Source: Pseudisothecium myosuroides | Taxonomy: Eukaryota; Streptophyta; Bryopsida; Hypnales; Lembophyllaceae | Direction: 5' to 3' | Assembly: GCA_951799445.1 (NCBI GenBank) | Contig: OX637287.1 | Coordinates: 42,127,724 to 42,191,723, forward strand | DNA length: 64,000 nucleotides | Part shown: in pieces, positions 13,490-27,259 of the stretch | How the letters are laid out: every line of letters starts with the position of its first letter | How positions within the stretch are numbered: the stretch's first letter is position 1 | Position numbers and translations under genes: made by a program | Notes under the pieces: model-generated | What the model saw: the letters and a program-made list of their open reading frames with translations, nothing else | Database searches by the model: none | Told to the model about the DNA's origin: nothing

Positions 13490-14481
13490 TCTTTTAGAGG
13501 GCTAAATAATATTGCCATATTTGTATGTAGAGAGAGAAAAAAAGCATTTTATTCCTTAAAGGACTGGCATAAATGAGAAATTATTCACGCAAGATCTCAC
13601 AATTGACCCTGAAAAGTTTGCAAAGAGTGACACTTGTACTACATACCTTTGTTAGAAAGAAGACTATTTTCTAATTTAAAAAAATCTAATTCCTACTTTT
13701 CTTGGTGAAAAAAGGGGGGATAGTTATGTCAAAAGGTGGATTGTGGATTTGTTACAAGGGCAAGGGTTGGGTTTGGTCATGTAAAGGTAGTAATATTTGG
13801 TTGTTTTCTATTTTAAATTTGTGGAATAAAATGTAGGCAAAAAAATTTATGCCAATTGTTTGTACATATATTTCATATGCCCTGATGTCTTCCAAAAGAC
13901 CCCGCAATCAAGAAAGTAATCGGGGGAAAAAGAAGTAGGAACTAAAATTTATCATAGCGGTATGCCAAACAATGCATGAGATTTGTGGGAGAGTAAATTT
14001 TTTCAATTTCACCTACCAAATCTAAATTGCATAGTGAGCCTTCAACGAGGCCCTCGAAAGCCCTACAATATCCAAATTCTTTCCTTTTCTAGATTATACT
14101 TCTCAAATAATCACTACTTCTACATTTTTTGACGCACATCTCAAAACCACATGTCACTACTTAGCGTTGATCTTTGCGGTGCTAAAGATATTGAAATCGC
14201 AAGAGGACTTTGCATTCGACCATAATTTAAAAATTGGAGAGGCGCGTAAAAATACTATTGCGGCCATTGATTTTTTGTAGATAGTAAGGTATGCCCTTAT
14301 TTGTCATATTATCATAGTGTATGTCACATGAATTTCTCAAATTAGTTGTGAAATAATTAGTGTAGATTGAGTTATAACAATATTGAACCAATTCTCCAAC
14401 AAATACAATTTTTGTAGTGGCACTAATTAGTGAGATGACTCTAATTTCTTCCCTTCACTAGCACAATGAACTGGTGTAGAT
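13490..14481. other. Repeat-rich intergenic DNA, no gene
   Basis: AT-rich sequence with homopolymer runs. No conserved coding frame or termini were recognised. Confidence 0.4.
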
Positions 14482-14485
14482 TTAA

Positions 14486-15396
14486 CCCCTAAAGTACCAA
14501 AGTCCCCTTGGGGGACACTTCAGATTTCGGGCAGGCCTGTGTGGCCTTAAATTTTGACCTGATTTTTGAAACTTTTTTTGAAGATAGGGAATCACAATAG
14601 CTTTCTAAAAATATAATTTTTTTTCAATCGGTGCCCGGGAGTAAAAGTTATGGCATCCTAAAGCAAAAAAGCAGTTCGCCGGGCAGAAAAAAAAAAACAG
14701 AAAAATGATTTTTTTTTCTTAAAATTTTTTTTCTCAAAGATCATGTTTTTGTGTACATTTGAAGCTTTGATTCATTCTATTTGGACTAATAATGAGAAAG
14801 TTATGGACAATCTTGTTTTTCAGGCAATTTAAGCATCTTAAAAAAAACCCTTATAGAACTCATTTTTGAATGCAAATTTCAAATTTTTTCAATTTTTTTT
14901 TTTTGACAAGGTCAAGTTTGTTTGCGAGAACAATCCCACTGTTGGGATTATGTTGTTTTAATTCCACCTAAGAGCTATTAACAATTTAGTGTTTGTTCAA
15001 TTTTGGACCTACTTCTACTTAACAATTTTTTTATATGTGAAAATCAAGGTTTGACATTCTGAAATTTTTTTCCCCGACTCTCAACTGAAATGTTCAACAT
15101 AAAAAATCACAACTTTAAGTTGTGTAGTGCAAAAAAAATCCACAAATGGCCGTCAAAGTCATCTGAAATTGCAGAAAACAGTTCAAATTTTTTTTTTCCA
15201 ACTTCAAATGCTAATATCTTCCAATCCGTACGGCCAAACTTCATGAAATTTTTACCACATGATTTGAGATAAGTGAAGTACAAGATCCTACGGTTAGATT
15301 CTTAAAAAAAAGTTTTTTTGGTTTAGGGAGTGATCACAGCAGAAATGGCAGTTTTCAGAGGTTCCGGAGCCAGAAAATGCCTTGGTATTTTAGGGG
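14486..15396 (+). mobile_element. TTAA-flanked inverted-repeat element, copy A (911 bp)
   Basis: The left end reads TTAA-CCCCTAAAGTACC and the right end GGTATTTTAGGGG-TTAA, so ends are inverted repeats of about 13 bp and TTAA occurs on both sides. The interior is AT-rich, contains a CAGTTCGCCGGGCAG motif, and has no transposase ORF. A similar interior recurs at 23137, 16364, 18857, 34678, 55262 and 62650. The TTAA duplication and CCC-type ends recall the piggyBac superfamily; that assignment is inference. This copy is the reference for orientation. Confidence 0.75.
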
Positions 15397-16360
15397 TTAA
15401 GAAGTAGCATGAAGTGAAAAGAATAATTGTGGTCACAAATATGAATAATGGGATTGTTTACAATAAAATAGGCATACCTATTATGGATTCCCCAAATTGA
15501 AGCCTTACCATCATTTTTTCAACATTTTAGTCACATTTTAGATAGCACTTTGATTATATTTTAGATGCAATTGTGAAAGAGCCCCTAAGGCCCGGTTTAC
15601 ACCCATCTAGAGGCAAAGGGGCCAAGTTTTTGATTGGTTGAAATCAAGAAGTCTTTGGAAAATGGTTTTTACACCATAAAATGAAAGGTCTTGGATCTCC
15701 GAGAAGGTCTAATAACATGGAGTGCACTTTTTCCTATGCGGAAGCAAAAGTCCTCAAATTTTGAGCCCTCAAGAACTATGATTAACCCCGCCTCCAAGAA
15801 GTGGGTCTTACAAGAAAAATTGATATCCTTGCTGGAAAATGCTATTTTTTAATATTTTTTGCCATTTCATACTTCCTCGACAGTTACACCAATCCTAAAG
15901 AAGAATTCTCAATGGCAAATGAGGGGATTTGAAGAGAGAGACTTCTTGAATTTTTGACTCCCTCAATTTTGTTTTAACTTGGCCTAATAGACATACCTTC
16001 TTTAGATCTACTATCATTGGGAGAGGTCTAGCGACCTCCAAAAATCTAAGGAAGAAAATGCTATTATTTAACCAAATTTATAAAATCTTTTAATAATATG
16101 TTAATAATTCACCCAACATATGCATTGTAGCTTCCAAAGTAACAAAGTAGTAGGACTCAAAATTTGCTAGAATTAGAAGCTTCTACTGAATTTTTGGAGG
16201 TTAAAATGAAAAATGAAAAAAAAATAACAATAAAAAAATAAAATTGAAAAGGAGTATCAAAAAACTAATCATTTAAAAAATATTGGACTTTGGCAACTAA
16301 ATGGATGTGTTGGTTGCTCTTGTGCAATGTAATTTGGATTCTAGGAATACCGGTACAATG
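15397..16360. other. Intergenic DNA between two repeat copies
   Basis: No gene was recognised. A segment starting near 15590 (GAGCCCCTAAGGCCC) could be the edge of another small element, but I could not find a matching second end. Confidence 0.35.
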
Positions 16361-16363
16361 TAA

Positions 16364-17285
16364 CCCCTAAAGGACCAACATGCGTTTTTTGGTAGTATAG
16401 AAATTTTGGGCAGGTACATGCGACTAGAGATTTCCATATTTTGGGCTGAAATTTTAATAGAAGGTGGGGACGAGGAATATCTTGCATATGCACTAAATTT
16501 CATAACATTTGGAAATAGGAGTCAAAAGTTATGACCTAATATGTTACTTTTTTTTTGTAACTGGAAAGTTCGTGCAGATAAAAAAAATCACTTTTATTAA
16601 AACAAAAATTTGAAATTGGTTTTCTAAAGTTATATACACATGGAAAGCTTTGAATCATTCCATTTCGACCAATGAGTCAAAAGTTATGAAGAGTTTTAGT
16701 TTGTGAGTAGTTATGGATTCTCTACTCTAAAATAGACTTTGAAGTCAATTATTTCACTCAATTTTCAATATTTTTTGAAAAAAATAAAATCATAAGATGT
16801 AAATTGTTACAACAACATTACAACCATTGGGATTGACATTTTTCAATTCCATAATTAAATTCTTAAGAATTTAGTATTTTGAATCATTCTCTACTTCTTT
16901 CTACTTACTATTTTTTTCCTATATGTTGTACAATCCCAAATGACTTGAAAATTTTCAAGCATGTAAAAAACTTGTTCAAAAAAAAGAATCCAAAGAAGCA
17001 CCACCATTTTGAACATTTTTCATAGAAAAGTGAGCTTGTGAAGTGCAATTGCCCATTTTTTCATAGGGCCAAAAAAAGGATTTTTGTCAATTCAATTGCT
17101 AATATCTTGCAATCCATACAATGGAAATTTTTGAAATTTTTTCTACATCTTTTCAAACTAGTGTACTACAAGATCCTATAGTTATATGTGTCAAAAAAAG
17201 TTTTTTTTCAAAAATTTGGTAGTTGTATTGAAAATGGCAGTTTTTGAGTGGTTTCAGGAAAAACATAGTCATGGAACTTTAGGGG
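16364..17285 (+). mobile_element. TTAA-family element, copy C (922 bp, diverged)
   Basis: The left end is GTAA-CCCCTAAAGGACC and the right end is GGAACTTTAGGGG followed by TTTT. The length and the order of interior blocks match copy A, but each flanking tetranucleotide is mutated. It is an older copy in the same orientation as A. Confidence 0.65.
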
Positions 17286-18852
17286 TTTTTAAAAAAATGG
17301 GCAATTAGTTCAAAGTTAGCCGATGAAATTGGGTAAAAAAAACCATTTTCAATTTGAAAACATCATAAGAAACATGAAAAAAACTATAAAATTTCTCTTT
17401 AGAATATAATTAGAGAAAATAACCAAACTCGGTACTCGATCAATAAGGTAAAAGGCTGTAAAACGGAGCAGGCATTAAAATAAAACATGAGTAAGAGGTA
17501 CATTTTGCTTTCTTCAATGTACCACCTATGCACATTTTCAGGAGGTGGTCCGTTTTGATGACCACAAATGACCACTTTTTTCCAACTTCAAAAATTTGTA
17601 ACTAATTCCACAAAGGTCCAAAAAATATGAAACGACTTGGGTTAGATTTCAATTCCACTTGTCTTTCAAGGAAAATTTACTGAAAAATATTTCAAGATGT
17701 TTTACCTCCCCAAAATTCAGTTTCTGGACCTCCTACCTTACAAGAATCCAAGGGGAATTATAGCTATTGAAACTCAAAAAATATCCCAGCACTGTACCAG
17801 TACTGTAACGTTTCTGGAACGACATTAGTTTATTTTTGTGGGCCTCTTCCCATTTCCGTCGTCAGGTATTATTTTACTGTTTGCCTAGGAAATTTATTTT
17901 GGTTTAACATGTCTGTCAGATTCTATTCTCTTATTTATTTGAATTTTTGGTTTTGGTTTTTGAGGCTTTAACTTTAATAGTTCCTTGGCGCGGTCATTTT
18001 CTGTTTTGAATTTTGGCATTTATAGAGGTTTCTGCTTTGAATTTTATTTATTTTTAAATTAATTAATTTTTTTTAAACACATGGACTGCTTTGAATTTTT
18101 GGCATTCATATATTTCAGGTGGCGTTTTTCTTGATAGTTACCACATGTTGAAAACTATTTCACTCTTTTTATTTTATTTTTTATATTACAAATCCTATTT
18201 CATACAGAAATAGGGGTACACTACTACAAACTATGTGCACCTACAAGGAGGTCATGATTGATAAGACGTTATTAGGACCAGCGAAACACCACATGTAGAA
18301 TGAAAATATCTTTGCCGGGATGTGATCCTCTGGTTCTTTGTACTTTCCTCTATCAATGGAATTTGTCCATGTGTTTCAAGAAAAAAGAAAAAAAGAAAAA
18401 AAGAAAAAAATTTGGCCACATCTAGAAGCTTATAACCTATTTCCAACCACTTAAGGATTTCAGTATAGTTGCCAGCTGGATTTGGTGGGGAAAAAATTTC
18501 CCCGTAAAGGGAAATAGATTTCAAACGGATTTGAACTTGTTTTTCATTTTTTAGCCCAATAACAAAATTACTGTGAACTTTTCTAAGTCAAGATTCTGTG
18601 AAACCTATATATTCTTGTTATATAGGTATGTCTAATTCCGTCCGTAGGCTAATCAAAAAATTGACTGGACATGAACGGCTCATAATACATCATAACTAAG
18701 CAGTTACGCATGTCCACTTGAACAAAAATGCAACAACTTATGCCGTGGAAATGGGGTGGGGTGATCAAGAATGGGCCGCCTACTCTAGTCTTGTGGAATT
18801 CTTATCCAAGGGGAATAAACACAAATTTCTTAAATCTAATACAGGCACACCA
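17286..18852. other. Intergenic DNA with an A-rich simple repeat
   Basis: No gene was recognised. A (GAAAAAAA)-like microsatellite lies at about 18379-18410. ORFs here are spurious. Confidence 0.4.
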
Positions 18853-18856
18853 TTAA

Positions 18857-19759
18857 CCATCTAATTTCATATAAGATATTTGACATAAGTGTCCGATGAA
18901 TGCCAAAAATTGCCATTTCAATGCAAAGAACAAATAATTTGAACATTTGTTTCTATTGCATATCCAACCATAGTATCTTGCACGAGACTAGTATGAAAAT
19001 GTGTGGAAGAAATTTCAAAAATTTTAGCCGTATTGATTATAAGATATAAGTGTTTAAAGTTTTGTGCTCATAGCCTAACTAGATTATAAAGGCTTTGAAT
19101 GCTCTTAATTAAAAAAAATTGTAATATAGATTGTGAATTAAATTTTTTTATATTGAAGAATTGAGTTGAGAGTTTGGGAATAAAAATTCACCTTCCCCCC
19201 ATAATTTTAATTATTTAAAAAATTGTTCAGGCATAGTAAGTAAGAGATAGGAAGAGAAACTAAATCATTGATAGCTCTAAGATGGGATGAAAACACGCTA
19301 ATCCAACAATGAGATTGTTCTAGAAAGAAAACTAAACTATGAGCAAATTTATTAATTAAATTGTTAAAAATGAAGTCATAAATAGATTCAATACATTAAA
19401 TTCTCAAAAATTTGCTAAAACTACCCACAAAACAAGAAGCTTTGTAACTTTTACATTACTTATCCAAATAGAATGAATCAAATCTTTCCACTGAGACAAA
19501 ATACAATCTATAAGAAATAAATTTAAGAAGATTATTTCAAGGTTTAGTTTTTTTTTGTTGCCCGCCTTTGCCTATTTTGGGCTTCTTGTATGTATAACTT
19601 TTGTTCCTGGGCACCGATTGAAATAAAAATTATATTCCCATAAAGCTAATTAGTTTTCATGTATTGGAAAAAAAATTAAAACCTTATCAAAAATTGAGGT
19701 CATAAGTACTTGTTTGAACATTCAAAAATCTTCTTATAGAACTTTTGAGACTTTAGAGG
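18857..19759 (-). mobile_element. TTAA-family element, copy I (903 bp, inverted)
   Basis: Left end TTAA-CCATCTAATTT, right end GACTTTAGAGG-TTAA. The interior matches copy A in reverse: the block like AACTGCCATTTCTGC is near the left end, and the block around CGGGCACCGATTG is near 19610. The length is close to copies A, C and H. It is diverged and carries no coding frame. Confidence 0.6.
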
Positions 19760-19763
19760 TTAA

Positions 19764-22700
19764 GCAAATGTGGGACCAAATGATTCACAAAATGTCCAAA
19801 AAAGTGATTTCTAGGGGGACTAATTTCACATTTTAAAGTTAAGTGACAACTTTTTAATTTTGACCCCTATGATTTGCCTAATATCAAAGCAAAACTTGAC
19901 TTGAAATTGTTAATTTTATATTTAGAGCTTGATAAAGTAAAATAAGGTAGCCTTTTATGGATGCAATTTTTTCTTGTTGCTTTTGGTTTCCGCACTCATA
20001 ATATTATTAACCAATGTGGGGGATTTCTTATCTCCCCAGAAAGTAGGTGCCCTTGGCATTGCAATTTTCCAACCAAACAATGGCTCTCCAACAACTTTCT
20101 AGTCATCGAATGACACTAGCGTTGCAACTTTCCAGCCAATCAATGACTCTTTGCAAATTAGACTAAATTCACTCCTAACAATTTAGAAAGGGATTATCTT
20201 AATCTCTAAAGGGGAATGATTTAGGTTGGTTAATGATGTCATACTTGTTTCTTATTGCATAGTCTAAAGGCCAACGATGCTAGCATGTGAGCATAGAGAT
20301 GTGAATGTATGAGCCTTGAGCCTTGGTATAAGTAATTATCCTACCACCATTGAAGGTGCTTATATCATAAACACCTATAATATAGGTATCTATAACATAG
20401 GTTTCCTATAATTATGAAAGATTTATGTAATAGACACCTATGACATAGGTGTATATACTTCTAGGCTTATGTGCTCATGATCATAGGCTCTCATAATAGC
20501 AACCCTCGTCTAAAGGCAAGTTTTAGGAATCTATAGTTCATAACTTCAAAAGTTTATGCCATATTCAAGGAGCAACAAGAAAAATTGTTTAATTAAGGTG
20601 CTACAACCTTACCCTTGATGATAAAATTTGAAATCATATTTGGAATTAGGAACTCTAATTTAGTGAGGAACTATCTCAAAATACTAAATTTACCACTCTA
20701 CAATATAGGACAATTTTTTTAAAATTATTTGCTAAATGAAAAAATTGGAGTATTTGAACCTAGGATAATACAAGGGCAAATGTGTTTTAGCCCCAACCCA
20801 TTAGTAGGTATCATGTTACATTTCTGATGTTACTTTAATAATTATAAGTACTTGATTGGAAATTCATGAATATTACTACTTGTAGGCAAGGTTTTCAATA
20901 TTGTGGTTAACCTTTATGGGAAACTATTTCTACATGCGAAAAAAAAATTGTGGTCTAAATCAATGAAAATGAAGATTTTATTGGGGTAATTTTACTAGCT
21001 ATACCACATGGATGTAGGCAATGAATGCTACTATTTATGTCCCCTTTCATAGGTAGACTCTAATACCATAGGTGATTATATATTTATTTTTTAGTAATTG
21101 AATTTGAAGACAATTAACTAGTCTAGCATTAAAAACAACACCTAAAGAATGACATGTGTTCAAAGGTTGACTTACAATAAACTTCACCATACTCTAAAAA
21201 TAATTCACCATTAGAATCTAACACATTGTACTCAACATTTGACAAGATGCAATGCTAGTCAATGAAAATTTGATAGTTGTAGCTATATTCCTTTGTGTAA
21301 GGTCATTGATTGGTTTGTGAGTAAATAAAAATGGTAAACTATGCCACAATCCTTGTCTCTAAGTGGTGTGTTAAAAAACTTATTGGAGTATCCAATTAGT
21401 AGCCGCAATGGATATAATGTGTCATGCATCCGTATTTCTAAACCGTCAAATGAAACGCCATGCTAAGGAATAGATGATTTATTCACAAACGGTCAAATGT
21501 CCAGAACGTCTTGTCCCCTGCGACTAGAGCAATGTAGCACTTTTTCTTGTTTGGAACAATAAAAAGTGTAGTCGTTTGCATAGACGTAAAATTTGACTTT
21601 TCATCTAGTGAAACAACATTTATTTTTTCAAATGGAGGTACATAAACATGTAATAAAATATTCAAGTACCGTAGTAGCAAAGTTGATATTATGGTACCTC
21701 TACTTCAATTTCCCATTAGATTCACAAAGAATTCAAAATCTCTTATATTGTTTAATCTCTCCATAATTCTTCCCAAATTCACCTTGTAGATATTTGAATA
21801 GGAAGATTTACAATACAATAATACATCTTTTACTTCAATAATGTTTGAACTCAAAATCTTTGATAGAATTTTCCACATGCACTTGTTCAATATCAATTGT
21901 TAAGAGTGTTACAACATTGAATACATAAAAAATTAGGTCTAAAGCTTTGAAGCATTGATTTAGATTCTGATCTAGAAACTTTGAACTCTAGAAACCTATA
22001 AAGTTTCAAGATCTACAAATTAGATAATTTTGTTAAATTTATTAAAAAAAATCTAGTGACCAAAGGGATTTGAAGTTCAAAATTTTAAAAAATTAAAAAG
22101 ACTTGGAGTTCTTTAATCTTCAAACTAGAAAGATAAAAACTCATAAATCTATTAATTAGATAAATCGACCCTCAAAATCAATAAATTGTATAATGTATAC
22201 TAAAATCTATGTAGATTTGCTCTCATAAAAAATTATCAACATTCTAAAAGATTGAATCTAACAAATTGAGTAGATTTTGAAATAGTTAATACCTTCATAT
22301 TACACTTAGAAACAAAACTCATTTCCTAAAAAACATTCAAAATACCCCCTGCCTTTTCTATTTGAGCTACAAAGTTTTGCTTAAGGCAGGGCTTAAGGAA
22401 GAAAAAGCTTTGAATCCATTGTGAGGTTAGTAAGAAATGTTGCATTTTACACACAATAAATTGAAATAACTTCCTAAAGATTGGCCTTATGTTGGAGATA
22501 GTTGAGATGGTTGAAATAGAATTTTGTCATGAATGTTGTGAAGTGCTCGTCAATTGACTATTTATGGGGTACATTAGGTGAATAAATGTTGGAGACTAGA
22601 AATTTGAGAATTCTTCAAAAATATATGTAAGCTTTTTAGTGTGTCAAACTTGGCAATCATGAATATGTACAAATGCTCTAATTAAATAAAGGTATATAGT

Positions 22701-23132
22701 TTATCCACCGTTCTCCTACATAATTACACAATTTGGTACTTTGTACCTACTTCTAATGTATATCAAGAAATCAATGCTTAAAAAGGTCATTGTGTTTTTT
22801 ATAGAGTTTCTATACCAAAATGCATCTGAATAAGCAATTTAGCATTTTTTCTATTATTAAATTGCCTAATTATTTGTTGAATCTAGAGTCTTCTCTTATG
22901 TATTTTTAGATACTAGATGAATAACTTGTAAATTTTGCAAAAGAATGGAAAATCAAGGAATATTCGAAATATATTTTTGTCAACTTTAAAAAATATATAT
23001 TATAGGTGGTCAAAAGAAAACCTTATAGCTTCCTATTGTGAACTTCAAAGGGAAGATTATTTTTGTCCTTTTGAATGCTAGTGCATCACTTTTAATTCCC
23101 TACACTATTTTAATGACAATTAAATGTGTCCC
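19764..23132. other. AT-rich repeat desert, no gene
   Basis: More than 3 kb without a plausible exon. A cluster of CACCTATRAYATAGGT palindromic repeats lies at 20355-20452. The minus-strand ORFs near 21483-21896 are short and without motifs. Confidence 0.4.
20355..20452. repeat. Cluster of short palindromic repeats
   Basis: Variants of ACACCTATGACATAGGTGT occur three times in about 100 bp. The last, at 20434-20452, is a near-perfect palindrome with 7-bp arms. Confidence 0.5.
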
Positions 23133-23136
23133 TTAA

Positions 23137-24348
23137 CCCCTAAAGGCCCAAAGCAGTTTTTTTTTTTGGGCCTTATGAGGCCCAACTGCCTCAAAAAAAA
23201 GAAAGCTGCACCAAGCCTATAGGAAAAATTTGAAAAAAAATTGGATGATGATGCCAAATTGCTCCAATTTTTTGGTAAATTTTGGATGAAATTGTCAATT
23301 TTAAATGAAAATCATCCGAATATGTGGATGAAAAGATAGTTCTATCCAAAATATAGATGAATACTAAAATATTTGGCTACATTATTTTCTCGTATGATGC
23401 CACTTCAGCACTGCTCCAAAAACCAAAAAAAAACCCTGGCCCAAAGTCCCCTCAGGGCACACTTGGGATTTTGGGCAGGCTTGTGCGACCTGAAATTTCG
23501 ATCTGATTTTTTTAAACTTTTTTTGAAGATAGGAAATCACATCAGCTTTCCAAAAATATAATTTTTTTTTCAATCGGTGCCCGGGAAAAAAAGTTATGCC
23601 ACCCGAAGTCAAAAAAGCAGTTCGCCGGGCAGAAAAAAAAAACTTTTAAAAATTGAATTTTTTTTTTTTGATTTTTTTTCTCAAAGATCATGTTTTTGTC
23701 TATATTTGAAGCTTTGATTCCACCTTATTGGACTCAGAATGAGAAAGTTATGGACAATCTTGTTTTTCGGGCAATCTAAGCGTCTTCTTCAAAAAACAAC
23801 TTATAAAATTCATTTTTGAATGCAATTTTCGAAATTTTTCAAATTTTTTTTGAAAAGGTTAAGTTTGTTTGCAAGAACAATCCCACCGTTGAGATTATGG
23901 TTTTTTAATTCCATCTAAGAGCTATTGAAGATTAAGTGTTTTGTTCAATTTTGGACCTACTTCTACTTAACAAATTTTTTATATGTGAAAATCAAGTTTT
24001 GACATTCTGAAAAAAATTTCCCCGACTCTCAACTCAAATGTTCAACATAAAAAATTTTAACTTTATGGTGTGTAGTGCAAAAAAAATCCACAAATGGCCG
24101 TCAAAGTCATCTGAAATTGCAATCCAGAGTTCTAAAAAAATTCTTTTTCCAACTTCAAACGCTAATATCTTCCAATCCGTACGGCCAAACTTCATGAAAT
24201 TTTTACCACATGATTTGAGACAAGTGAAGTACAAGATCCTACGGTTAGATTCTAAAAAAAAAGTTTTTTTTGGTTTAGGGAGTGATTGCAGCAGAAATGG
24301 CAGTTTTCAGTGGTTTTGGAGCCAGAAAATGCCTTGGGCCTTCAGGGG
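23137..24348 (+). mobile_element. TTAA-family element, copy B (1212 bp, longer 5' part)
   Basis: Left end TTAA-CCCCTAAAGGCCC and right end GGGCCTTCAGGGG-TTAA, with both TTAA intact. From about 23430 on it parallels copy A closely, including the ORF shadow MFNIKN...LPHDLR seen in both copies, so A and B are the two youngest members. The first ~290 bp are absent from A and contain a GGGCCTTATGAGGCCC palindrome at about 23169. This may be a longer, ancestral 5' part or a nested insertion. Confidence 0.7.
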
Positions 24349-24352
24349 TTAA

Positions 24353-27240
24353 GGTTGTAGAATGATGAATGAACATTTAGCCATATATAAAAGGATCATT
24401 GTGGTGTTAAAGAAATTGGTGACTTTTGAACTCAATTCCAAATCTTTGAACCCTAAATCTACACTAAATGCAAATTTTAAGACATTAAAATCTAAGAGAG
24501 TAAAATTGGGTCTACGGCTAGAAATTTACCTTATGAATTTGTCTACCTTATTAAAAATGATAAGGAAATGTTTACATTTTAGAATTCATCAATGAATATA
24601 GAATTTTTTATAGAACAATATTTAAAGAAAAACTAAAGAACATATAAAGATACAAGGGTATTACTACATTGAATAGGGGTATTAAGGGGACCCAAAACTT
24701 AAATGGACTTATTGTGGAAAACTATATATGTTATGTACAGCCCCTGGACACTTCAATAACTATTGACGTACAACAAAGGTAGATATTTATATAGTGTGAA
24801 ATGTCGACTAATTAGTATGAGTCTCCTTAAAAACCCTATTTAGTGTAGTGACTAAGGTTCACAACATAAACATATTTCCTAAAACCTCACAATAGAAATG
24901 AAGTAGAAAGGACATGTTAACATTTTAAGATAAAAGAGAATTAAAACAAAGTCAAATTTTTATTTTATTCATAATGAAGTCATCAAATTTTTAAAACTCT
25001 ACTATCCAAAACATTTTATAATAAAATATGTCTCTATGTTGATTCTAAAATTTAGAATGTTGATAGTGTGTTTAATCCTTGAATGGTATTTTAGATCTTA
25101 GAATAGGAGCCCAAATTTGGATTTGAGAATCTTCTTTACATGGACATTAAGAAGTTTAAACAAATGACTTATTAATGATAGCTTTGGTCTACTTCAAGGC
25201 AATGGGTAAATTTCAAAGTTATTTATTTTACAAAAAAATTTAACAATTTTTTTGATGCAAAATTCACACATTCAAATAATGATTCAAGATACAAAACTTT
25301 GTTTAATTGATGCATTTCTTGAAGACAAAGCGAATTATATCAAAAAGTTAGACTATAGTTGAATATTGGAAATGATATCTTCAAGATATTCTAAAAACCA
25401 AGTCATGCAGGCAAGGTTTTATGTTTAAGGGTTAATTTTGTTATTTCAATATAAACAATGAAACAAATACTTTGAATAAATTCTACTTTGTAGGTTCATT
25501 TTTTATATAATCACATTTTAATACATGTTATCAAGGTTTGTAATTAATCATTAAAAGCTTGACCATTCCAAATTTATAATTTGAGAGATCTCACTAAGGA
25601 AAATATACCAAACATCTTGTAGAATAAATAGATATAAAAATACACTATTGAAATTAATTCAATTAATGTGATACATGCTACAATAATATAGTTAAATTAT
25701 TTCTTACAATCATGCATTGATCATTCTAATAAAAGGAAAAGTACCTTGATGATAGGTGTCATCTTTTGAGTGTGAGAGCCTATCACTAAGGCGGTACTTT
25801 CCTCCAAGCTCGCATTCAAAGCATTTGAGGCAATAATATCATGGGAAGTTTTAATAAGGGGAGGTAATGATGTTTACTTAATTGTAGTTATTTTGTAAAA
25901 GCAAATAAATATTAGGTTTTACTGCAACATAGCAAATGTTTAATTGCAAAGCATGAGAGTAATAAGAATTAGCATTTTTTTAGCAAAATTTTACTCAAAA
26001 GCGATTATTATTTCTTTGGACAAAATTGGACAAAATATTTGGCGAAATATTCTTGCGTTTTCAATGCATGAAATTGCTTATTTGCTACCATTTTTTGGGA
26101 TGATATCGCTCAAATTTAGATGAATGTACATCATTTTGGATGAATACATGAAATTTCATCCATAGATTGCAAGTTTCATCCATTTTCATGGATGTAAATA
26201 GCTTCATCCTTCTGGAGATTATTGACTTTCTGCACTGCTTAAAATAATTGAAAAAAAACCTTGGTAAGAATTTAACTAAAATTCTTATTAGGTGCACTTT
26301 ATGTTAGGGCTTTAGACTAATTTGAAGTTAACCAAATGTACAATTCATTAGGTCATCTCAAATTGGGATATAGTTTAGGTTGAATTAAGGAAGGAATAGG
26401 GCTATCTAATTTTGTCCCACTTGGATCCAACTTTTTAATGCCCAAAAAATTGTCATGTAAGCACCACATAAAAAGCCACGCCATCAAAAAGCCAAATTGG
26501 GCCAAGTTTCAACATAAGAGCCTTTGAAACCAACTAATGGCCTACTTTAAGGATTTAACCCTGAAAAAACAAGACTTATCATCAAAATACTTTGCCAAAA
26601 AAGATCTAATTTATAGACTTATTGGTGCATTCTTCATTGTTGTGGAAATTATTGAAAGTCATCCGGATCCATATACCATTTTTTGGCCTCATCGTCTTTT
26701 TAATTTAAGTGCTCAATCCTATTTGTAGAAATCGGAGCTAATCTTTTGAAATTGAGCAAATAATTGGGCCATTTTGGCTTTTTGGCCAATTGAGCAAATA
26801 ATTGGGCCAAAACTGCATGTCATCCAATTATTGTTCATTGAGAAAGCTTCAAGAGAAGTCATGTAATATATCAATAAAAAGAAGAAAACATGCACTACCT
26901 AAAACAACTATACAAATATGTTGGAGGAGTTTCAATCATTAGAGTTAACTATAAAGTGAGTGCAATGCAGGACCAAGAGCCGGAGTTTGAAAAAAAAACA
27001 AGACGAAATTCTTTCGAGCACCCAAATTGGGGTTTGATAGATTTTCAATTGGTGTTGTGTTTCTTTTGTACTATTCTTAGTTAAACCTTCCTCTAACACC
27101 CCTTTACAAATACATGATGAACTTTACCATTCACTCTATTATTTTATAAATTTTCAAAAGTAATTTTACCAGCTTTTACTAGGTTTAAGGTTGAGCACTT
27201 AGGGCTTATTTGAGTGACTAACTGTTGCTTAGCTTGCTGA
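24353..27240. other. AT-rich intergenic DNA, no gene
   Basis: No exon-like structure was recognised. A 21-bp sequence (ATTGAGCAAATAATTGGGCC plus A) occurs twice, near 26752 and 26790. Short ORFs here lack motifs. Confidence 0.4.
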
Positions 27241-27259
27241 TCTAAATGGAGGGGATTAG

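Noticed and set aside
15090..15272. ORF repeated at 24038 (MFNIKN...), which looks like a conserved small protein
   Set aside because: It lies inside the TTAA-family copies A and B, so the similarity is that of the repeat; it has no initiation context and is broken in other copies.
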